Shown: positions 54,734-62,854 of the stretch, one piece after another
How the letters are laid out: the number at the start of each line of letters is the position of its first letter
How positions within the stretch are numbered: the first letter of the stretch is position 1
Source: UBA11574 sp963752565
Lineage (GTDB): Bacteria; Desulfobacterota; Desulfobacteria; Desulfobacterales; UBA11574
Length of the DNA: 64,000 nt
Assembly: GCA_963752565.1 (NCBI GenBank)
Contig: CAVVZC010000024.1
Span: forward strand, 1 to 64,000
Direction: 5' to 3'
Notes under the pieces: generated by a model
Seen by the model: the letters and a program-made list of their open reading frames with translations, nothing else
What the model was told of the DNA's origin: nothing
Databases searched by the model: none
Made by a program: the position numbers and the translations under genes

Positions 54734-55030
54734 TTAAGATTCGGTCAAGCTAAAAACATTGTTGTAAGTTCCGAAGCAATTCGGACAGGTCTGGCCATTT
54801 TTGGGATCTTCTTTCCACTGACCGTCAACCAGAAACTTGTATTCATATTTTCCGGGAGAAATTATAACGGACTTGACCCACATCCCGTTCCTATCCTTTT
54901 GCATGGGGTGCTTTTTTGGATTCCAATCATTAAAATCCCCCACCAGGATGACCTCTTTGGCATCTGATGAATTCATTGAAAACGTTACTTTGCGCTTCTT
55001 GATTATCTGTTTTGATTTGATCTTTGCCAT
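54734..55030 (-). CDS. CBM48 (AMPK-beta/isoamylase N-terminal type) glycogen-binding domain protein
   Basis: 98 residues that are one CBM48: KVTFSMNSSDAKEVILVGDFNDWNPKKHPM, MWVKSVIISPGKYEYKFLVDGQWKEDP. A short basic N-terminus precedes it. It binds alpha-glucans. Stand-alone versions may target partners to glycogen. It lies upstream of the STAS gene on the same strand, 122 bases away. Confidence 0.9.
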   Translation of the reverse strand: MAKIKSKQIIKKRKVTFSMNSSDAKEVILVGDFNDWNPKKHPMQKDRNGMWVKSVIISPGKYEYKFLVDGQWKEDPKNGQTCPNCFGTYNNVFSLTES

Positions 55031-55159
55031 ATGATACCCCCTAAAATGATATTGATTGATTCGAAAAGATAAATGGAAACTTTTTGCCTTACTTTACTAA
55101 AATTTTTTGGATATACAAGACGAGATTATTGTGGGTATAATATGGGGTATAAGCCCATA

Positions 55160-57343
55160 TTATGAGAAGGATGACAGGTAGGTTCTGAGGTTTGTTTTTT
55201 TGTTCTTTATACCGAATTTCTTTCGGATATTGTTTCTATGAAAATCGATGGTGCTTGTAGCCAAATTCATAATTTCTGCAATTTCCTTTGTGGTATTACC
55301 CTGCTTGATCAGATTTGACACCTGAAGTTCTGTGGGAGAAAGCTTTATTAATTTAGAGGACAATCCGTGTACAAACGGAGAAACAATATCATTTAAATTT
55401 GATTCTATGATACCAAGATAGGCCCGTTGTTTTTCACCCAATTTTTTCATTTTTAATTTTTCCAGATAGGGTAAGACCAACTCCCTAACATTCAATAACA
55501 CCTTTTCTTCAAGTTCAATTTTATCTTCTTCCCTCTGTCTCAATAAGACCTTTAATGCCGTGTTTGCTTCTTCAAGACCAATTGTTTTTATCTCCAGTTC
55601 CACCCCTCTTTGTTTCAGCGCTTTCTCCGCTGTCTTTCGATTTAATATTTCCGCTTTTAATTCTATGTTGGTTTTCATAAGCTCTGCAGTACGTTCTTCA
55701 ACACGTTTTTCCAACTCGTCGTGTGCCCTGCGCAGAGCAGCCTCACCTTGTTTCTTCTCCGTTATATCTCGATTACTAGTGCGTCTTCCAAGAAAACTGC
55801 CGTCATCACCGTAGACGGGCTGACAAATGTGGGCGATCCAACGTTCATCGCCACTGCTTGTTATTATGCGAAATTCTATTGTTTGTGCATTTATACTCAT
55901 TATTTCCTCTTTAAGATGCCGGACGAGTAACTTATGCTCATCGGGATGGACAATCTTTTCGAGAAGTTTGGCGTCTAGAAGGAATTCATGGGCACCGTAA
56001 CCAGTGATACGTTGACACGAAGGTGAGACATAAAGATAGGTCCCATCAGGTGCGATCCAGGATTCCCAGTCGTAGGTAAAGTCAGCAACAGTTCTAAATC
56101 GCTGTTCGCTTTCTCGAAGGGCTTTTTCAGCTTCCATTCGTTCTGTAATGTCACGAACATATTCGACGATGCCGGTTGGAATCCCATCAGCGCCTAAGAT
56201 GGGAAATGAATACAACTCCAGCCATCCTACTGATTGTCCTGATTCAACTAAAGGCACAATGTCCATTTGTAGGCTGCCCCTCTCAAGAGCTCTTATAGAA
56301 GGGCAAATTTCGCATCGCTTAGTTCTTCCGTGATAAAATTCATAGCATTTCTTACCCTTGAACGGCATTGCATGGGCGTACCATTTTTCCATCGTCTTAT
56401 TGACTTGCAAAATATTTAGATCTTTATCAAGAACGGAAATGCCGTCCTGAATTGCATCGAAAATGTTCTGCAAAAAACTTTCACTCTTTTTCAATTTATC
56501 TTCGGTTTGTTTGCGATGCGTAATATCGAGGAACATCGCCGCCATTGTACCGGGAGCAGTTTGAAAAGCGTGTACTTCAAACGCCCCTTTGATTTGTTTA
56601 TCTTCGTAATCAATCTGCTCTGCTTGCCAAGTTTCGCCCTTAACACAAGCTCGGCGAAATCGCCCGGGAACCTCTGTGTTAACCAAAGGAGGAAACGCTT
56701 CTTCAATGGTTTTACCGAAGAATTGCGTGTTGTTTATTCCAAGAATTTCATCTGCAGCAGGGTTGGCACCGCTTAAAATCAGCCGGCCATCGGGTTTAAG
56801 TTTATAGATATGTATTCCCATGGGTGAAGAATTGACAATGTTGCGAAATTTTTCTTCGCTCTCCCTTAAATCCTGTTCCGCACGTTTGCGATCCGTAATA
56901 TTAAAAAAGACACCGCTCACATATTTCATATGCCCATCGTCATCGCACACAATTTGCCCTCTAGCTTGAATCCATTGGATCCCCCCATCCTTCGACTTGA
57001 TCCGGTAGTCCCTTACATAAGATTTGTCAGTTTTAAGGGCCTGGATAAAGTGATCTCTTACAGCTTCAAAATCTTCGTCAACGATAATATCGGACCATTT
57101 CATATTCTGGGAATTAAATTCATCAACATCATATCCTGTCAATAATTCAACCTTTCTATCAAAGAATCCGACAGACCAGTCTTTATATCCTTTATATACG
57201 ATACCCGGGAGATTATTTACTAATAACCTGTATTTTCCCTCGCTTTCTTGCAATGCTCGCTCTGCCTGTTTCAGTTTAGATGCTTCTTTCTCTAATTCTT
57301 TGACGCTTTGTTCCAATTCCTCATAGGTTGGTTTTCTGTCCAT
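55160..57343 (-). CDS. Multi-PAS protein with C-terminal LuxR-type helix-turn-helix
   Basis: 727 residues from ATG 57343, with GGAGG upstream; the frame opens at 57358. An N-terminal coiled coil (about 5-35) is followed by about four PAS/PAC domains (RLLVNNLPGIVYKGY; FRNIVNSSPMGIHIY; FLQNIFDAIQDGISVLDKD; RFRTVADFTYDWESWIAPDG) and a long coiled coil. The C-terminal LuxR HTH reads LSPTELQVSNLIKQGNTTKEIAEIMNLATSTIDFHRNNIRKKFG. One-component sensing with direct DNA binding is likely. The second or third PAS has Cys residues (KCYEFYHGRTKRCEICPS) that might bind a cofactor. Confidence 0.9.
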   Translation of the reverse strand: MDRKPTYEELEQSVKELEKEASKLKQAERALQESEGKYRLLVNNLPGIVYKGYKDWSVGFFDRKVELLTGYDVDEFNSQNMKWSDIIVDEDFEAVRDHFIQALKTDKSYVRDYRIKSKDGGIQWIQARGQIVCDDDGHMKYVSGVFFNITDRKRAEQDLRESEEKFRNIVNSSPMGIHIYKLKPDGRLILSGANPAADEILGINNTQFFGKTIEEAFPPLVNTEVPGRFRRACVKGETWQAEQIDYEDKQIKGAFEVHAFQTAPGTMAAMFLDITHRKQTEDKLKKSESFLQNIFDAIQDGISVLDKDLNILQVNKTMEKWYAHAMPFKGKKCYEFYHGRTKRCEICPSIRALERGSLQMDIVPLVESGQSVGWLELYSFPILGADGIPTGIVEYVRDITERMEAEKALRESEQRFRTVADFTYDWESWIAPDGTYLYVSPSCQRITGYGAHEFLLDAKLLEKIVHPDEHKLLVRHLKEEIMSINAQTIEFRIITSSGDERWIAHICQPVYGDDGSFLGRRTSNRDITEKKQGEAALRRAHDELEKRVEERTAELMKTNIELKAEILNRKTAEKALKQRGVELEIKTIGLEEANTALKVLLRQREEDKIELEEKVLLNVRELVLPYLEKLKMKKLGEKQRAYLGIIESNLNDIVSPFVHGLSSKLIKLSPTELQVSNLIKQGNTTKEIAEIMNLATSTIDFHRNNIRKKFGIKNKKTNLRTYLSSFS

Positions 57344-57647
57344 CAGAAAATCCTCCAATTAGAATAACAACGGCCCTGATTAATTATAGATATATTTGCT
57401 ATGAATCCAAAGACCAATATACATCACATAGATCCTTATTTCAGGAATCTATTATCGTTTAATCGGATTTATTATCAGTTAAGGGTATTATATATTAATC
57501 GATCGTTGATTTGCAAGGTGGGTTATTTGGGTGATGAGTACATTTAAACAAACAAAAAATTGGGGGTTCTGCTCCACCGATTAAAAATGTAGACTTCGTG
57601 CCTGAAGCTTCAATTTCCTGAAAGTGAAGGTTTATAACTGAAATCAT

Positions 57648-57683
57648 AAAAAAGACAGGGCCATTGTTGACCCTGCCTTTTTT
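57648..57683 (-). terminator. Rho-independent terminator (likely bidirectional)
   Basis: The stem CAGGGCCA..TGACCCTG with a TTGT loop has A-runs on one side and T-runs on the other (AAAAAAGACAGGG ... CCCTGCCTTTTTT). It lies 20 bases behind the Sel1 gene stop on the minus strand. Confidence 0.75.
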
Positions 57684-57703
57684 GCAATTGAGTTAGAAAT
57701 GTT

Positions 57704-58363
57704 TTATTTGTTCAAATTCTTAATTTTCTTCCTCAATTCAGCAGCTTCATTCTGGCCCTGTGCAACCTGTTTCAGGGTCATTTCGGATCTCAATATCTCA
57801 AGATTCCTTTTGGCCCTTTCATTTCCACTTGCAGAAGCAACACTCCACCAAACATAAGTCTTGATGACGTCTTTAGGAACGCCGACACCTTTATAAAACC
57901 TGAAACCCAGATTAAACTGGGCTTTAGTATATCCCAGATTGGCAGCTTTACTATACCACTTTATGGCTTCGGCATTGTTCTGAGGGGCGCCTTGGCCTTG
58001 AGAAAACATTTGGCCAAGATTGAACTGGGCTCTGGCATCTCCCTGTTCAGCTGCTTTCTTAAACCAATTCATGGCTTCGGCATTGTTCTGAGGGGCGCCT
58101 TGGCCTTGAACATACATGAAGCCAAGATTGAGCTGGGCTTTGGCATATCCTTGTTCGGCTGCTTTCTTAAACCAATTCATGGCTTCGGCATTGTTCTGGG
58201 GAACCCCTTCACCATCTGAATACATATTTCCTAAATTGAACTGGGCTTCAGCATCTCCACTTTTGGCAAGCCTTGTCGTTTTCTGGAAATCTTCTTCACC
58301 CCAAGCGAGATTTACAAGATAGAAAAACGAAAGACAGATTGCTATCACGGCAGTTTTCTTCAT
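57704..58363 (-). CDS. Sel1-repeat protein, secreted
   Basis: 219 residues. The signal peptide (1-22, ending LAWG) is followed by four Sel1-like repeats of 36 residues (AQFNLGNMYSDGEGVPQNNAEAMNWFKKAAEQG and similar). Two of the repeats are nearly identical at the DNA level, with QGQGAPQNNAEA units. It has a short helical C-terminus. It acts as a periplasmic scaffold for protein interactions. AGGAAATCTCA precedes the ATG. Confidence 0.88.
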   Translation of the reverse strand: MKKTAVIAICLSFFYLVNLAWGEEDFQKTTRLAKSGDAEAQFNLGNMYSDGEGVPQNNAEAMNWFKKAAEQGYAKAQLNLGFMYVQGQGAPQNNAEAMNWFKKAAEQGDARAQFNLGQMFSQGQGAPQNNAEAIKWYSKAANLGYTKAQFNLGFRFYKGVGVPKDVIKTYVWWSVASASGNERAKRNLEILRSEMTLKQVAQGQNEAAELRKKIKNLNK

Positions 58364-58541
58364 TGAGATTTCCTCCGCCTGAAAATGTTATTTTATAAAA
58401 TACAGCAAAAATCGTGCAAAATTTTAAATTCTATTATAAAAAGTAGTAAAACGGTTTATTATCAAATAGTTATTCTAAATACACGAACGTTGGACAACAA
58501 GTATTGTGTTGGCATTTGCTAATCGAAGTGTCATTTTTTCA

Positions 58542-58605
58542 ACAGGCATGTGATATCCGTAAAAATTTTGTGCTTGAAATTCCGGCCATACACAGCAGTA
58601 ACATG
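58542..58605. repeat. Dispersed repeat family B, diverged copy
   Basis: CAGGCATGTGATATCCGTAAAAATTTTG..CTTGAAATTCCGGCCATACACAGCAGTAACAT aligns with copy 1 (30319-30388), with scattered differences. Confidence 0.55.
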
Positions 58606-58656
58606 CAAACGGGATTCGTTACGGCTTCGCTGGAGATTTCACAGGCTTTTCCTCTT

Positions 58657-59643
58657 CTAATAAATAGCGACAAAGGGTTCTGTATTACTTGACACACGCC
58701 CTCTCATCATCCCTTTTGTATTGAAAGGCATCGTAATATTTCCAGCAGAATCAATGGCGATGATACCGCCAGTCCCTCCGTTTGTAACTACTTTGTCGAG
58801 TGCCTGCTTGGCAGCCTCAGCAATTGTGAGATTTTTGTAGGAATAAAGTGCGGCTACGTCATGGGCGACCGCCCATCGAATAAAGTACTCTCCATGTCCT
58901 GTGCAGGAGACGGCTACCTTGTCATTTGCATATGTTCCGGCGCCTATGATGGGGCTGTCACCTACGCGTCCGGGAATTTTTCTTCCAAACCCGCCTGTAG
59001 AGGTCCCTGCTGCTAAATTGCCACATTTGTCCAACGCCACTGACCCAACCGTTCCATAGGGACTGGCTCTTTCAGAATTCGCGAAACGCTCGTTATCATC
59101 AACGCCAACATTCAAAGAAGCAATTGTGTTGACATATTTCTCAGCGCTTTCACCAACAAACATCACGTTATCCGATTTTTCAAGTATCAATTTTGCAGCC
59201 GAGATTGGATTTCTAATTTTACTGCTAACTGATGCAACGGCCCCTGCTTGCATATTTTTACCATCCATGATGGAAGCATCCATCTCTACAACGCCAGTCT
59301 TGTTTTTTCTTGATCCTTTTCCAGCATTGAACAGTCCGCTATCTTCCATCTCCCTGATGGCAAAATGGACAACATCCAAACTCGTTGCGCCACTATGAAG
59401 CAGTTTTTTACAATTATCCAAAAGATTTTTGATTAAGGCGGTTTTTTCTTTGAGCTTGTATTTCCTGTAACCGGCACCGCCGTGGATGACCATTACGAAA
59501 TTGTTACCCTGATTGCATTTCCCGATTTCAACTGTCTGCCTTTCCGCCGTATTTTTTTTCGGAAAAAATCCCATCTGCGACGCAAAAGAGCTGGTTACGA
59601 AAAGAACAATGAGAGTCAGAATAGTAACTCGAATAGTTTTCAT
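58657..59643 (-). CDS. Isoaspartyl peptidase/L-asparaginase (Ntn hydrolase), secreted
   Basis: 328 residues. A signal peptide (about 1-21) precedes a plant-type asparaginase fold: VMVIHGGAGYRKY, LFNAGKGSRKNKTGVVEMDASIMDG, and the autoprocessing site YGTVGSVALDKCGNLAAGTSTGG with Thr198 as nucleophile. A further active-site signature is NGGTGGIIAIDSAGN. It cleaves isoaspartyl dipeptides and asparagine after self-cleavage before Thr198. The signal peptide indicates periplasmic action. Confidence 0.92.
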   Translation of the reverse strand: MKTIRVTILTLIVLFVTSSFASQMGFFPKKNTAERQTVEIGKCNQGNNFVMVIHGGAGYRKYKLKEKTALIKNLLDNCKKLLHSGATSLDVVHFAIREMEDSGLFNAGKGSRKNKTGVVEMDASIMDGKNMQAGAVASVSSKIRNPISAAKLILEKSDNVMFVGESAEKYVNTIASLNVGVDDNERFANSERASPYGTVGSVALDKCGNLAAGTSTGGFGRKIPGRVGDSPIIGAGTYANDKVAVSCTGHGEYFIRWAVAHDVAALYSYKNLTIAEAAKQALDKVVTNGGTGGIIAIDSAGNITMPFNTKGMMRGRVSSNTEPFVAIY

Positions 59644-60149
59644 TTGTTTGCCTGCACATTAAAAAATAGTGGGTTATGATACAGGCTAAAGATTGAAACA
59701 CTTCGGATATGTGATTTTGCCTGTATTCAAAATTCGATTCCTTTACAAATATCGTATAATGGCCGTTGTCAAGTCAATAAATTCTTATGTATCGTATGGG
59801 TTATCAATCGGAGTAAAAGCCGGGGCCCTTGGCTCTATGTGGCCTAACTTGAACGATTTTTCTATCTGTCAATCAATACTGCCATTATGTTTCTTGTAAG
59901 AGTTCATTGTTATTATCTTTAGAGAGGCCATCTTCCAATGATGCTGTTTTCAAAAGCTGAGATATCTTTATTTCTTTTCTCACGTGTTATTATCTCTCAA
60001 ATTTCATGCCAAAAGTGACGATGATAGGGGTATGTACTAGAATAATTGGAACATTCGATATTATAGTGCTTCTTAGAGAAGATGTTTCTTTGATTTTGGC
60101 AGAGTGTTAGGGAGATGGATCATCATCACAGAAGAAAAAATTAGCTTTG
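59644..60149. other. Intergenic stretch without visible gene
   Basis: 506 bases between two minus-strand genes. It is AT-rich, and no open frame has coding character. I see no clear repeat or terminator. Confidence 0.6.
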
Positions 60150-61364
60150 TTATGCATTAATACTTTTTAATACTTCTCGTATCGTGGAAAATATTCCATC
60201 GATATCTGCTAATGGGTTTGCAGCAACTGATCGTAGCCAATATTCGTTTTGAATAATACAGGTTGAAAGCATCCCCTCTGGTAAACGCCTATGAAGGTCC
60301 TCTGTAGCAGTCGTGAATGGACGGAATACGGTTATACCGGTTTTGGGTGTTGCCCAAAGGGATATGCTTTCCTCCATGTTGAGTTTCTCAGCAAGTTGTT
60401 GAGCCATCGACATTGTGCGGTCAATACGATCAACAATGCCAGTTCTTCCCCAAGCAAGCAAGGTTGCAAATAAAGGTATTGCGGCAGCACCACGAGACCC
60501 TTGAACTCCTATATTAGGGTTAGCCAAATACCCCCCACCAAAACTTATCGCGGCGTTTACAAGTTCATGATCTCTAAACATTATAAGCGCGGAGTCTTTT
60601 GGTTGGAACAACCATTTATGGGCAGAAACAGCAATAGAATCAGCTGAATCAATACCCTCAAGCAAATGGGAATGAGTTGGACTAAGGCGCAGTGGCCCAC
60701 CCCACGCTGCGTCAACATGAGTCCATTTTGCATGCCCTGCTAATTCCAGCGGATCGATTTCTCCGGTAGAAGTCGTTCCTGCGGTCAGAACCAAACATGC
60801 ATTTGCAACATCACCAATGTGCTCCGGATCAAGTTGACCATGTTTGTTGACTGGTATTTCTTCATAAGGTAATCTAAGTATCCGAGCCGCTTTCTTTATA
60901 CTCAAATGCGCTGCTTCCGACGCAATTACTTTTTTTACGCCTTTTGCATCTCTGGCAGCCCATATCGCTGTGAGATTTGCAAGTGTTGATCCAGGACACA
61001 TGTGGCCTCCATCCATACCAAAATATGGAGTCAACCAATCGATTACGAGTTTTTCAGCCTCGATCGCGAAAGGCGCTGTTGCCTGATGCAATAGATTCTG
61101 GTTGAGCCGTGCGTTCCAAAGAGCTGTTGCCCAAGTGATCCAAGGTGTTGGTGGATCCATGTGGGCTAAAGCATTGGGGGCGTCTAATCGGGCAGCGCCG
61201 CCGATTACATGAGGGGCTAGAACTCTCAGAGTGTCAAACTCTCCAATTCCCACCTCTGGAAATGACGTTGGTAAGTCGCTTGGTTCCAATGGAACTTGGC
61301 GAAGCAAATCAATCGCATATTCGAGACCTTCACTGGGTAAAAAACTTTTATCTTTATTATTCAT
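60150..61364 (-). CDS. Pyridoxal-phosphate-dependent decarboxylase (group II type)
   Basis: 404 residues. PLP features: SVSAHKWLFQPKDS with the Schiff-base Lys, HVDAAWGGPL with the PLP-nitrogen Asp, and MCPGSTLANLTAIWAARDAKG for the phosphate and ring. The order matches glutamate/DOPA/tyrosine decarboxylases, though at 404 residues it is shorter than most group II enzymes and may have a trimmed N-terminus. The amino-acid substrate is unclear. It is monocistronic. Confidence 0.85.
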   Translation of the reverse strand: MNNKDKSFLPSEGLEYAIDLLRQVPLEPSDLPTSFPEVGIGEFDTLRVLAPHVIGGAARLDAPNALAHMDPPTPWITWATALWNARLNQNLLHQATAPFAIEAEKLVIDWLTPYFGMDGGHMCPGSTLANLTAIWAARDAKGVKKVIASEAAHLSIKKAARILRLPYEEIPVNKHGQLDPEHIGDVANACLVLTAGTTSTGEIDPLELAGHAKWTHVDAAWGGPLRLSPTHSHLLEGIDSADSIAVSAHKWLFQPKDSALIMFRDHELVNAAISFGGGYLANPNIGVQGSRGAAAIPLFATLLAWGRTGIVDRIDRTMSMAQQLAEKLNMEESISLWATPKTGITVFRPFTTATEDLHRRLPEGMLSTCIIQNEYWLRSVAANPLADIDGIFSTIREVLKSINA

Positions 61365-61536
61365 TTAGATGAACTCCAATATCGCATAACCAGTGATTAT
61401 ACAGCTCTGCTTATCACGTAAATTGTAATGATATGCAGAAAGGTCCTAAAATGTTATGTCTTCAAATTTCAGATACCTGCCATGCGCACAACGTGAAGTG
61501 AGTTTATACTTATTGCATATATCGTGATATTCACCA

Positions 61537-61570
61537 AAAAGCCAAAAGGGCGATTCAGTTGATTCGCCCT
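61537..61570 (-). terminator. Rho-independent terminator
   Basis: On the minus strand AGGGCGA..TCGCCCT (arms at 61547-61553 and 61564-61570) is followed by TTTTGGCTTTTTGG. It lies about 240 bases behind the gene at 61808-62128. The rest of 61365-61807 shows no gene. Confidence 0.6.
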
Positions 61571-61807
61571 CCCGAAGAATTATAAAGAAAAGTTGATACC
61601 CCTACAATACCCTTGCCACGTATAATAGTCTCCCGAAATGTCGTTATTAACACCGGGCATACCTTCTCTTTTTATTTATTTTTGAAGATGCCCGCTGAAA
61701 AGATGCACGTGCACCCGAGAATCCTATTTATTTAAACCAATGTACCAAAAATCGGGCAAGGTTTAACATTCTATTTAAAAGAATAGGGAAGCGTTTGCTG
61801 ATTGCTT

Positions 61808-62128
61808 CTACAATTCTCCAGACGCTTCACTAAAGGTCGCAACCTCAGAATCCGATTCTAAATTTTTTCTAAGTTTATTGCTTGTTTCCTTTAATTTTGA
61901 ATACATATCAAAAGATTGGGTCATCATTTTTCTGTTATCTTCATGCAAATATTTTTCTGCTTTCTTTTTTTCTTCTTCCGAAATCTTTTCTATTTCGTAA
62001 ATGATGTCTTTATACCACATTTTTGACATTGTTAACTTAATGGTTTGATCCCCCGCTTCTTCATTTAGAAAAAAGTTAATTTCAACATATGGGGAATTAC
62101 CATTATGACCGATTTTCATTTCTGTCAT
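61808..62128 (-). CDS. Hypothetical protein
   Basis: 106 residues. The N-terminal half has a beta-strand-like pattern (GNSPYVEINFFLNEEAGDQTIKLTM). The C-terminal half is a charged helix (EKISEEEKKKAEKYLHEDNRKM; SKLKETSNKLRKNL). AAGGAGATATAGC precedes the ATG. No family is recognised. Confidence 0.6.
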   Translation of the reverse strand: MTEMKIGHNGNSPYVEINFFLNEEAGDQTIKLTMSKMWYKDIIYEIEKISEEEKKKAEKYLHEDNRKMMTQSFDMYSKLKETSNKLRKNLESDSEVATFSEASGEL

Positions 62129-62390
62129 GCTATATCTCCTTTATAATCGTTATTTTTAAAATTAAACAATTGAACCACTTATCCCAAAAAACAGAACAAC
62201 CGATTGTTACAAGTTGAATATGACAACACATCTTGTATGTCAAGAAAAAAAAACACAATATATAGTAGCTAAAACAATGTTTATTATTGATAGACTTATA
62301 AAATTGAATTGTTAGCAAATGATGAAATTTTCCTCAAAATACAAAAAAGACAAACCTTGCTACAACCGGTTTTTCCGGATTCGGTTTAGA

Positions 62391-62430
62391 GACTATTTTT
62401 GTCACAAAAACGGACTATTTTTGTCACAAA
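62391..62430. repeat. Direct repeat GACTATTTTTGTCACAAA (two copies, 22-bp period)
   Basis: Identical 18-mers at 62391-62408 and 62413-62430, about 250 bases upstream of the GEMM riboswitch. They might be a pair of regulatory sites or a local slippage product. The stretch 62129-62670 shows no gene. Confidence 0.5.
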
Positions 62431-62680
62431 GCCATAAATAATTTGTAAGCTCTTTTTGTGAAAAGCACTTACAAATTCAAAATCATATGTAGCAACGCTT
62501 TCAATAACAGACTGTTTTTTTTGCTGATATCACCCGACACTTCATTATTTCGATTAAACTTAGAAAATGCTTTACCACCACCTTTGAACCCCATCATAAA
62601 AACGGCATATTTTTTGCAGTAAAAGGATCGAAACTACTCATATTGGAACAACTTGATAAATTATTAGAAAACACTGCGGA

Positions 62681-62763
62681 GCGAAAGGGCAAACTCGTTG
62701 AAAGGCGAGGACGCAAAGCCACGGGCCTAAAGCTAAATAGCCAGGGCAGCCGGGTTGCCGAAT
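62681..62763 (+). promoter_or_regulatory. c-di-GMP-I (GEMM-I) riboswitch
   Basis: It reads AAAGGGCAAACTCG, a GAAA-type tetraloop hairpin (CTCGTTGAAAGGCGAG), then GACGCAAAGCCACGGGCCTAA, a short hairpin and CAGGGCAGCCGGGTTGCCGAA. The conserved GEMM-I core is complete. Downstream TACCTGTA (62763-62770) can pair with TACAGGTA (62808-62815), a possible expression platform. The next gene encodes a secreted Fn3/Ig-like surface protein, a usual type of c-di-GMP target. Confidence 0.92.
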
Positions 62764-62854
62764 ACCTGTAGTACTCATTTTTTTCGAAGTACAAAGACTT
62801 AAGACTTTACAGGTACCCCTTTCTCCATAAATTCTCAATTGGAAAAGAAAAGAA

